Shown here one piece after another: positions 1 through 11,100 of a DNA stretch of 30,358 nucleotides. A model generated the notes under the pieces. That model had not been told where the DNA came from. It did no database searches and worked only from the letters and a program-made list of their open reading frames with translations. The stretch is from Elysia marginata (lineage: Eukaryota; Mollusca; Gastropoda; Plakobranchidae). The translations under genes and the position numbers were made by a program. The stretch lies in NCBI GenBank assembly GCA_019649035.1, contig BMAT01004612.1:1090-31447 (forward strand), given 5' to 3'. Within the stretch, counting starts at the first letter, position 1, and each line of letters opens with the position of its first letter.

Positions 1-46
1 CCTTTGAAGTGGAATTGGGCTTGTAAAAATACTCTTCAATCAATCA
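1..46 (+). mobile_element. 3' tail of a tRNA-derived SINE, cut by the window edge
   Basis: These 46 bases match 3141-3186, the end of the complete SINE at 2941-3189, with a single difference (T for C at position 33). Both end in a short CAAT repeat. The near identity suggests a young family. The head of this copy lies outside the window. Confidence 0.85.
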
Positions 47-1563
47 TTATCCACTGCGGGGAAATCAGTGTAGAGTCTTTTCATTTTACGTAAAAAATTT
101 ATCAACCCAACAAGAACAGAGAAAGGTTGATCAACATTTCGTTTGTTCTATAGAATTTCCCTTTCTCTCACCTACGCCTGTAACTCCTCATTAGGCAGGG
201 GCCGCCAACGATAGTCCTCAAGGCATCACATTCAAGACAGTAATTTTACCCCCCCACCCCCCTCACACACACACACCTGTTGGTCTTTCCCACCATTGTC
301 TCTAGGTCCTCCAGCAGTTCTTGCCGTCAGGTATTGACCGAACAGTCTCTTTTCTTTTTCTTCAGAGCATTCCGAGGGTAAAGCCTGTTTAGTACACCTG
401 TCAGGCTGGGGTGTCCCCCCGGGCCCCACCGCACCCCCTCTCAGGGTATTTGTCTATCTAGATTGATCTTTTTCTTTGGATCTCTGTACCTACCGGCGTC
501 CAGTTTGTTTGCCTCTACAGGTCTACATTGGGGATCTCCTTTGGCCAGAAAACCTTAAAAGTACAATTTGCGCTTTAAACAAAGCTGAATAAAGATTGGT
601 CCAAACAGATCATAAATGGGTATTTTGTTTATCCTTTGTGGTTTGTCACACACAGCGTCAGCTACTAGGGTGAGATGGTTTTAATCAAGTGCCTTGAGGT
701 GTTTTGAAAACGGCTCCCCAGCCCACCACGGCCGCCAGCTATGAATAGAGAAAATAGGGCTTGTAATAGTACACTTACCTAAGTCTTTCTAGTCTTTACG
801 CCTTATAAAAGATGTTAGTAACACATGCACAGGAAACCGATTTTCTCAGGGATGTGTGCCATAATGTGAACGCTCTGGGGAAATTTTTGTTTCTCAATAT
901 TTTTGACACAACTTTTGTTGCGGGTAATGAGATTTTAAGGCAAAAAGGGGAAGTTCCCTGAAGTTAATCCCATGGAAGTGTTATTATTAACAGTGGCAGA
1001 TAAACCGATTCTCAAAAAATCGAACTGATTTGGTGAATTGGCCTATAAATATGTCAGCAGTTTCTTTTCTCACAATTCTTTGGCGAGACTGCTTTGGTCA
1101 AAATTAATGAAGTGTTCCACAAGTGTTAAAGCACTCCGGATTCGTATACTAGATTTAGACTGTTTTTTTTTTCTTCAAATTTCTTCTAGTTCGTATTTAA
1201 GCGAAAAAGATAATTGAGCTGAGCTACTTAAACACGACATACCAAATTCATTTTTAGTTGAAACAAATTCTTATGTCTCCGTCCTAATGTAAGTAAATTG
1301 TGCTTTCATATTCTAACCCAAACATGTCTTTCAATTTGTTGCCAGTTGGTGTTTCAGATCCTTTTCTTTCTTGTTCTTTTAGGGTTTTCTACCCGTTTTT
1401 CTTTTATATTACCCTCTTTACTCCGTTTCTATAATTCATGATGCGAGCGTATTATGAACGTTATGCAAGTCCCAGGTACTAATCAGTAATGTATACATGT
1501 AATAAAGATCGACAAAGAATTATTTCTTTTTTATTTATAGAGAGGTATATCTTATCTTTGCAG
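47..1563. other. 5' flank of CBS, no gene recognised
   Basis: No coding segment with protein similarity is visible on either strand. The open frame on the minus strand at 232-429 falls over C-rich and CA-repeat sequence and looks fortuitous. The promoter and any non-coding first exon of CBS may be here or upstream of the window; I cannot place a TATA box or initiator with confidence. Confidence 0.6.
249..277. repeat. Poly-C / CA low-complexity tract
   Basis: Runs of C followed by a short (CA)n stretch. A second C-rich patch lies at 414-438. No function is implied. Confidence 0.7.
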
Positions 1564-1668
1564 GCTTAAGCACTGAATTTATCAAAATCATCCTGAACCA
1601 CTGAGGCTTCCCGAAAATTAAAAAAAAAACAACTTACAGCAGCAGCAACAACAACAGTCGCAATCATA
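1564..1668 (+). other. CBS: Probable 5' UTR part of CBS exon 1
   Basis: A pyrimidine-rich stretch ending in CAG at 1561-1563 could be the acceptor of a non-coding upstream exon, making the 5' UTR start at 1564. A second possible acceptor CAG ends at 1639. There is no ATG between 1564 and the start codon. The frame of the start has an upstream TGA at 1594. Seven CAG/CAA triplets occupy 1637-1657. The transcript start itself cannot be seen, so the left boundary is inferred. Confidence 0.5.
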
Positions 1669-1892
1669 ATGAGTGTAAAGACAGCCACAGTTTGCCCAGT
1701 CACTGCTACGTCTCCACCGCATGTCAAGGCTATGAACGGGGTCAAGGACGTCAATAGGGTCAACGGCGAGGTCAAGGACAATGGGGTCAAGGACTCACCG
1801 TTCAGAGAATGGCGGAGACCGGATCTTCCCAGCAAGTGTACCTACCAGCCGGGGACGCCCCTGGAAAAATCTCCACATATTCACATCAAACA
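1669..1892 (+). CDS. CBS: CBS coding exon 1: heme-binding N-terminal region
   Basis: Encodes residues 1-74 and two bases of codon 75. The first ~45 residues are a low-complexity, Lys/Val/Asn-rich leader with no signal peptide. Then comes [15 protein letters not shown], matching the animal heme domain. Cys57 and His70 are 13 residues apart, the same spacing as Cys52 and His65 in human CBS. The donor is CA|GTGAGT at 1893. A minus-strand open frame over this exon (1566-1835) is only its antisense. Confidence 0.93.
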
Positions 1893-4800
1893 GTGAGTTG
1901 AGGAACTGAATCTTAACCAAATAAGATAAGATAAGATAACTTATGATAACCCCATCCTCAGGGAACTATGTTTTGAGGGCATCAGCGTATTTGTGACATA
2001 AATCTGCGGTACAAATACTAGGTTCAAACATTTATTGTACTTACTTAAATTACTTAATGACACACCAGACATTATTTTATTGTAGGCCTAGTTCATTGAG
2101 CACATGCCTAAATATTTATAGCTAATAAGGTGACCTTTGTGAATAATGCAACTTGACACGCAGAGCCTAGGTCTCAAGGCTAAAACAGGAGAAAACGCGA
2201 CTCACAGAGACTAAAATAGAAGAAAATAGCGCTAAATTTTTTTTAGATCTCAGCCTACTACACACTGTAGAGGAAATATTCTTCTATATCCAGCTCTAAA
2301 TTTGGATTTTCTAAGTTGATTTTTAGATATTAGTAAAATTTTTAGACTCTTAAACTACATTTTAGATCTCGATCTAAAATTCAACAAACCAAACGGGCTA
2401 AATTTTTTTTGTTTGAGTTCTTCTACCTTCGTCGGTGGAAAACTATAACCCATATTTTTTTTTTATTTTATTCCTTATGCAAAAGCAGCGTCATTTTCTC
2501 GTGTCAATTTTAGTTTGATTTATTACTTCATGCTAGCAAAATTAAAGTTGCTTGATGTGCTAAAATTTTATTAAAGTTGATTTTTTTTCCGGTTTAGTCT
2601 TCCAGCTATTTTTTCTTCTGGTCTCATTCATTGTATGTTTATATGGAGCAGCCAATGCTTATCAATCAAAGAGAGTTTAAATTCAAAAGATTTTAAACTT
2701 TTTGATTTAAGCTAATGACGTGGAGTTAAAAATCAGACCCAAACAAGCCACATGGTCATCTTATTTATTGAAGACCTAAAACTCGAACCTAGTTGGTACG
2801 CCTTTGTCTAGTTTTCTTTAAATGCCCTACAAATTTCTATGACCATAACGATTTTTGGTCTGTTAAACAATTTGGAGTAAACTATTATTTGGTTGATAGA
2901 TTCTCTAATGCATATTTTGCAAAACAAAGATAAACGGTTGCACTAGATAGCTCAGTTGGTAGTGGCTTCGCTCCGTGGCCAAGAGGTCGCGGGTTCGAAA
3001 CACAGCCGAGCACAGTCCGGGCCCCTACTGGTTGGGTCGGTGTCAGTATAATTTGACCGGCTGAGGCTAAGTCATGGTATCCCCGCTAGCCTCTGGGTGG
3101 CAGCCCGTAAATTGTCATTGGGACCCAAGTCCTGAGAGCACCTTTGAAGTGGAATTGGGCTTGTAAAAATACCCTTCAATCAATCAATCTTCGCCACTCT
3201 CCTCGCCAATTTAAAAGTAAGGATATACATGTTAAAAGAATGTTTGCACAACAGTTTAAAAAAAACCCTCGCGATTCTGCTTCAGCCTCGGAGCTCTTCA
3301 ACTTAACACATCTCTTGTGAATGGTTCACCTTAATGTAAAATTTTCTTCTTTCATTGCAGACAACCGAAACCAAAGATTATGCCTAATATTTTGTACAAC
3401 ATCGGTAACTCCCCTTTGGTCAGACTGAACAGAATTCCTCAACAAGAAGGACTGGAGTGCGAAGTCTGTACGTTTTTGTTTTATTTTCTTCAGTTAAGCA
3501 ATTATAGTTAGGTTCATTTTTTAAAACTATTATACTATTACTAATTCATTACTTTTTATCGTCAAGCTTTACATAAAAAAGCCTACATCCCGTTAGAGCT
3601 TTAAGCCTCCGTTCTTAAAACAAAGGTATCCATTTCCAAGCTATGTAAATTTTATCCAGGTGGTCATTGTGTGAATTACTTAGACGTCGTGAAATTCGGT
3701 CTATGGTTTGAACATTAAGCTCACGCAAAAAGATAACAGTTACCAACATCGCTGATAAAAAGAGTGGCGGTTACATTATAGCTTGTTCATCTTCAATAAC
3801 ATTTTTAAGTTTCGTTTCTATTTTGCAGAGACTTTCAAATTCCAATTGTTTAAAAAATAAGTAGAATCATAAGTCCTATAAGTAGAAAATTAGCCAATAA
3901 ATGAATGAAGGCCAATTTTCAAGCAGACTATAGATGCATGTTTTAGTACATTTGATCTCACTTGAATTTCTTGATAAGAACTTACCACAACCCCCTTCCC
4001 CTAAGAAAACAAGTTTTCTACTTCAAATCAATTCTCAGTGTTATAAATTGTGTACTGTTACTTTTCATTCTGTCTCTCCTTACCTTCCAGTGGTGAAGTG
4101 CGAGTTTTTCAACGCCGGGGGATCCGTGAAGGACAGGATTGGTCTTAGGATGATAGAGGACGCAGAGGCCAGGGGGGACATCAAACCAGGGGATGTGCTG
4201 ATTGAACCTACATCTGGAAACACAGGTTGGTTTTTTTTTTTGCAAATGTTAAAATTAGGGAAGAAAGTGTATAAGTGTAATGGAGTGTATATGGGTGTGT
4301 TGCAAAAGAGCGGTAACATTACAGTTTTTAAAGATCCATAATTTTATTTTCGGTCAGAGATTCTTTTGAATTATTGCATAACCCATAACGTTGACTGAAG
4401 ACGATTGTGTCTTGCAATCTGCAAATCAATGTGAGTCGGATGTTACGTTAATATATACAAAATGCTGATCTTTTGAACACTGTATTTTTCTTAGCCTCCA
4501 AACCTCAGATAAATTTCTTGGATTTTTTTTGTTAGATACGAAGACTCTTTATGATTTAAGATACAGAAAAGGCCATAAATATATTTTTATACAACTGTCT
4601 CGTTATTATTCGTCGCAAAACATTCTTGAATTCATTTTAACTATCATATGCCTGAAAACTACGAATCGACCAATGTCTTTTTGAGAAGGAATATGAATAT
4701 AGATATGCAAGATGACAAAGTTTGATACCCTGTTTATGGCTGTTTGTGCACATAAGATCTTAAATACTGCTCTCTATTTTCAGAGATCACACCTGAATGT

Positions 4801-7800
4801 ACGCTATTATCTCTTTTAGCTGTAGATGAAAACAGAAAATGGAACTTGTAGAACTAGGAAGACCTTTTGAGATATAAAAACTATTTTAAAAGTTTAGGTA
4901 GAAAGAACGGGCAAGGAGAATAGTTAACCTGTTTACAGCAATAGAGTATATAGCGATATGGATCTGGTATTCGACTGACTTCTATACAGACAATATTAAT
5001 TTAAAATTGCATGTAATGATGTATGTTGTTTTGTCTTCATCTCCAGGAATCGGTATCGCCCTGGCCTCGGCTGTCAAGGGGTATCGTTGTATCATAGTCA
5101 TGCCGGAGAAGATGAGTATGGAAAAGGTAAGCTTTTTATTATTATTAAGAACTCACCTTGCTTTATAACCAGATGCATGTTTGTTATGAATATTACTCAT
5201 AGGTTTATATTTATTGACATTATTTGGTTTTCTTTTTCAACCACTTCATTCAATCCCAACCTTTACTTTATGTTTTTTTTAATATAATATTTAATGTATT
5301 TTTCCTCCTTTTCTATTCCATTTTGTGCTTGCTATTTTCCCCTCTTTTTCTGCCCCGTTCATCCGATCCTGTACGTTTGGTATAATTTGTAGAATGTCTT
5401 TTCTCTCTTTACTTTTCATTCATATGCTGCCCCATAATACAACGTCTCTCCACATCTCGTCAAAAGTTGAGACTTTCCTTGTGTCTCCTTTTCTTTTGTT
5501 GCTTCTATATTCAACTTTTTTTCCCCTATGACGTCTGTTTTTATCTATTGTTTCGTTCACGGTTAGTTATCAATAAGCACCATTTATGATAAGCCTGTGG
5601 GCTCTTGGCAGCTCCAGTACTAGCATGCTTTATAATTTATGCTTCATACCAAACTCACTTTAACAAATTTACAAGCCATGTTTAAAAAGCTTAGAAAGGG
5701 AGTATGGACTAGGTTCTCCTCTCCTTTCTTTTTTTCATATTTTTATTTGAGTATTGGTTCTTACACCTGTAATATTTAATTTCAGCTGTAACTACAGGAC
5801 TCTTATCACTATACTGTGTATTGATAGTGGTTTTTTAAAACAAAAAAAAAACCAACAAAAAATCAGTTATAAGTATTATACATTTTAGCTTTAAAAAAGC
5901 AGACTTACAACCTATCACTCCTTAAAATAAGAAGAAAATCGCAATACATTTTAGATCCATTTTTAAGAATCCAAACATATTTTGTCTTTCTTTTTGTTTC
6001 ACGGGGTTATGGATTGTAAGTCTGCTTTTATGTTAACTATTATTCAAATCGCACAGATTTACATGCATCTCCTTGGATGCCTATTCACTTTGTAGGTATA
6101 CTCCAAGTGTTGTGACTTCTATCTTAGTATTTAGATATAGTTTACTGCAATTAGTCCTGGCCTCCTTCACTTGTCCTCTCACCAGGTGGATGTGTTGAGG
6201 GCACTCGGGGCAGAGATCGTGAGAACACCGACCAGTGCTTCCTTCGACTCGCCAGAATCTCATATCGGTGTGGCCAAAAGATTGATGGAGGAGATCCCAA
6301 ACTCCCACATTTTAGACCAGGTGACATTCAGGGTCTTGTATGATGAATTCTGTAGGTCCAAACGAAGCTATAAAAGATTTTATAAAGTAACAGCCGAAAA
6401 TCAAGACAAGGACAGTTTTTCTAGGCTTAATGTACACATATATTCATACTTTATTAAGATTCTCAAAAACTTTTATGTAAGCTTAAGTAATACATGTACT
6501 ATTGTAAAATCTGCTTTGAAAAAAAAAACAAATGTTTTGGTAAAAGGCATTTTTAGAAAAAGTTAATCATATGATAATTCATATATCTGTACGGTGTTTA
6601 AAGTACACATCTATTTTATGGGTTTGTGTAACTTTCGTAAGTTTTGAGACAGTGTCCAAATTACTCACCTTTGCCTTTTGCAATGGATGTGAAAATGGCT
6701 TTCATATAAACAAATGAATGAGAATATAATACGGAGAGCCTAATTAGAAAAAAAAAATAAGCCCAAAACTTAAGCCACAGACTCTGATAAAGATAAAGAT
6801 ATAAATTTAGATTACCTAAATTCAAAAAACAACTTTCTTCTTATCGGTTCTATGCATTTCTCTTCCTTTCCTCCAGTACCGTAATGCCAGTAACCCGATC
6901 GCCCACTTTGATTGCACTGCTGAGGAGATCTTGGACGGGTGTGATGGTAAGCGAGTGTTGCTAATGTTATGAATATATAATATAGTTACTTTGATGCTGT
7001 TGCTTAATCGTAGATGGTATGATTCTCCAGGATGGTTTTAATTTTGAGGCGACCGAGGCAAACCAAGCGCAAGTCTCACAGACCAATCTTGGTTCACAAC
7101 AATTTCTATAACCAGGTCTATTATAATTTATTCCGTTGGTTTTTGTATTTACCAGGGAAAAAGACGTTTCAGAAAATTTAATAAAAGCTATCGGTGCAAG
7201 GCATTCAAAGATACTTGGTAAAGCTAATATCCGTTAAAATTATTTAAAAAAAAAATAAAAATAATAAAACAACCGCCTTTCGTTACTTAAGTGTGCCATC
7301 TAATCGACCATGTTGCAAAAAATAGTACAATTTTTTATTGTGAATAATTCAAATGGAAATGGCCACTTCTTACGAATACTATTATTATATAATCAGTAAT
7401 GTTATAATTATTATACTAAATAATCTTAGAGACAATACAAAGGGTGTCGTGCTTTTTTGTCTATTTAGTTGCATTACCTGTATATCATTAACATTATATT
7501 ACCAACAATACCCTTTCATGTCATAAGGTAAGATCGACCTGCTCGTAGCAAGTGCAGGAACAGGGGGAACAATCGCTGGCCTTTCCAGAAAAATTAAGAT
7601 GAAGTGTCCCAGCTGTAAAGTGAGTTATACCCCTTGTCTCTTCAAATTTAATTTGTTTTAAAATCCCTGTAATTTTTTTTTTGTTTTGTTAGCGTAACAT
7701 AATTCCTCCTTTGAAAAATGTAAGTGTTTTTTTTTCTCTAACAAGTTTTCAAGCATTAGACGTTGTTTTCTTCCCATGTAGGGTACATTTTTGTGTATTT

Positions 7801-8077
7801 TTTCTCTGAAAAACTAAGAAAAATAAAACTGCTCGGGTTTTGTCAAATTTTTTACATATTTTTTTTTACTCGGTGACGATACGGTTTATGATTTCAAAAG
7901 GATTTTAAAGGTTTTTTTTTATTTATGTTTTAAATTTTTGCTTTTCTGATCTCTCTGTCACTGTCTGTCTGTATAAATAATCTCTCTGTCTCTTTGTCTT
8001 TCCATTTTTCTCTTAAATTCTGTCTGCCTTCTCTCTCTCTCTCTGTCTCTCTGTCTCTCTGTCTCTCTGTCTGTCTC

Positions 8078-8127
<50 letters not shown>

Positions 8128-11100
8128 TGTCTCTGCCTCTTTCTTTATGTTTTCTGTACGTATCTGCCGTCTTTCTTTTTCTGTATTTTTGTGTATGCAA
8201 AACAAGTTCTTTCATCTTTGTTCATTGTTATCTCACATGATGACCCTCCCACCTGTTCCTCCTTAACGTCCTCCTCTCCAGATTGTAGGAGTTGACCCCT
8301 GTGGCTCTATCCTGGCTGTGCCAGACTCCATGAACAAGTCTGACGTCACCTTTTACGAGGTGGAGGGTATCGGTTACGATTTTATTCCGACTGTTCTCAC
8401 TAGAGATGTGAGTAAGACTTTCTTGATGTAGCTCATCCACAGCAAGGAATCATAGTTATACAGGGTTTTTTCTCGCAGCCACTTCAAATGGGGCTAGATG
8501 TCACAATTTTTATAATACAATGCTTTTATATTTTTAAACTGCGCAGCTTTCTGGATCTCTAAACGTTAAAAAGTTGCATGATGTCAGAAGTTTTGCCTAG
8601 GAATAAGAAGTAGGAATTTATTTTAGTATAAGTTATTTAATATAGCAATAAATGTACCTTTCAAACCTGTTTTCTCAGATTAAAACTTTCGATATTCAAG
8701 TCATTTGGACTGGTCGCTAAACATTATAATCATGATAACCATACAGATTCAAAGGAAAAGACTCAACAGAAAACATAGTATAGCTAGACTATGGAAGAAG
8801 ATGGTAGGAATACTGACAAAGCGGTTTAGCATAGTAAGGGTGACAGAGCCGTCGGTGTAAACGGAAACTCGGAAAAGTAGCGTGGAAGGACACGATCGCC
8901 AACGCTTCATTACTCGGCATTTGATGATCATGATGATGATGATGTTAACGATAAATCTTTCTTCTCTTCTAACTTGATGTGAAAAGCGGAGCCATTGTTT
9001 AAGAACTCACATCAAATTTTCCCCTCTCTCTCTCTCTTTAGCTCATTGACAAGTGGTATAAAAGTGTTGATCGGGAATCTTTCCTTATGTCAAGACGGAT
9101 GATTAGAGAGGAAGGACTTCTCTGTGGTATGTAAATGTCTTTGATCTTTTTAGTCGACAAACATTTTATTGGTTGGACTGCTTGTAGTTGGTTCATTTTG
9201 CTGCAACAAGGACTGTCAGTCTCATTTATCGTAATGTCTAATTCCACCATGACGATGTTAGAATTATAGAAGCAATTACAACAAAACACTTTCATACCCC
9301 CCCTCCCCAATAAAAAAAGTAAATAGAAACAAAATGCGAAACAAAAAAAAAATCAACAAGAGTCGCTCAAACAAAATTAATTTTACTTAAGTTTAAAAAA
9401 AAAAGAATACACATTGTTTCCAATTTGATTTGTGTACACCGCGGCCCTTATATCTTCCATTGCCTTTAAAATGTCATAGATCTATTGAACTTGCGAAAGA
9501 AAACATTTTTCTTTGTTTCGATAGTCTCTTTCCCTTTGTTGATGTATGTCTTTCTCTTGCTATTGTTTTATATAACAGAGGCATGGCAGTGTTGTCTTCA
9601 ACTGTTATGCTTCGTCCTGTGGTAAAAGTAAAACTAGCGGTTTCCTTCTCATGCAGAATGCTCTAGTCAGTCAGAGATCTAGGCGAGAGGTTCTCTCTCT
9701 GAAGCTTCCATGTTTGTGGTTAGGTTAGGTTGTTTGAATTTTAACGTCTCTTTTCAACTACAAGGTTATATCAGAGACGGCGCTTGGGACAATTAAAAGC
9801 GTGCTGCCACACTGTGATGTAAGGAGCACTTGCATACACCACACCCAGTCACATTATCCTGGCGCCGGGCCGACCTGACTTAGAACTAAATCCATAATGC
9901 CGAACACTATGCGGATCAGCTGCTAATACCAATTTTAAAGTCTTTGGTTTGACTCGGCCGGGGATCGAACCCACACCTCCCGATCTCTGAGCGAGTGTCT
10001 TACCGCTAGGCCACAGAGCCGTTCCCATTTTTGTGGAAGCGAATGGCCTAGGGATCTGCTCTTCTGGTCTCTCGACTGGCACGGCGGGGGTAGTGGTGAA
10101 TTTTCGATATCTTCCTACGTTCATGTTCTGTGCTGTTCTGTCTTTTGCCTCGTCTGTTGCTACATCTCAGTTTTTTAAAATGGTCTGTTTACTACTATAT
10201 TTAACAAAAGATAGAGGTAGTTATCACCAGTTTCCTAGAAAGATATAGCATTTGAGTTCAGAAGGTAATTTAGTTGGTAATAGCTCGTCAGGGAACCCAT
10301 GTGAAGCTCTTAGAGAATGTTAGTTGAATAGGCGGTATATAAACCAATCTTCATGTTACTTACCACCTCCCCCTCCCCTTTCTCTCCAGGTGGCAGCAGT
10401 GGCTCTGCACTGTACTGTGCTATCCAGGCAGCCAAGGACGCAGGACTGAAGAAAGGTCAGCGCATGGTCGTCATTCTGCCGGACTCTATCAGAAATTACA
10501 TGTGAGTAGACTGGTTAAGGTCTGTCTACAACAAGAAAAAAACCAAATTAAAAAGCCTTGAGCGACAAACATACATTTTCGCATTGAACATCAATAATTT
10601 TAAGATTCTATGAAACTATTGCGTAAAAGTTAATGTTAGTTTACTAAAAATTTCTCTAAGCTTAAAGACTATTGAGTCATATCACGTGGGTTCAACATTA
10701 TCATTGTTGATTTCTTTAGTTTTTTGTTTTTTTTGCAGAGAAGCTACAGTCGTTGGTTTTATAAAGAAACATAAATGATTAATAGATCAAATCACAAAAC
10801 TGTAACATTATTCTAAAAATTTGAAGCTCCCCCGACCTTGCACACACATACACACACTACAACACACTGCCGTTCTATAAGATGCCATCTTCGTGTTTGA
10901 AGCTATTCCTAAACACATGATTTACACAGTAAACTACTCACAACAACCCGATTCTTCAGCATTTGGCAGAGCTAGGTGGGGATAACGCCCTTGAGTGAGG
11001 GTTTTCAAGCTGTAGAACAATATCCATTTGATTTTTATATATTCAACAAAATTAATGTAAAGCCCTTTTAACTAGTCATAATTGTGAGCACCGAGAGTCA

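Noticed and set aside
232..429. Minus-strand 65-codon Gly/Pro-rich frame
   Set aside because: It runs through CA and poly-C sequence and has no similarity I recognise.
1566..1835. Minus-strand 89-codon frame with a hydrophobic stretch
   Set aside because: It is the antisense shadow of CBS exon 1 and its 5' UTR.
2941..3012. A functional tRNA gene
   Set aside because: A and B boxes are present but the cloverleaf stems do not close and a SINE body and tail follow; it is a SINE head. The same holds for 9950-10026 on the minus strand.
3464..3469. Alternative exon 2 donor GTCTGT
   Set aside because: It would break the frame; GTACGT at 3468 restores the conserved Leu-Val-Lys-Cys segment.
7930..8266. 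Arg/Glu-rich (minus) and Ser/Leu-rich (plus) frames
   Set aside because: Both are products of the CT/CTGT microsatellite within intron 7.
9715..9735. Telomere-like TTAGG repeat
   Set aside because: Only about two units, at the tail of a SINE; it is the element's simple-repeat end.
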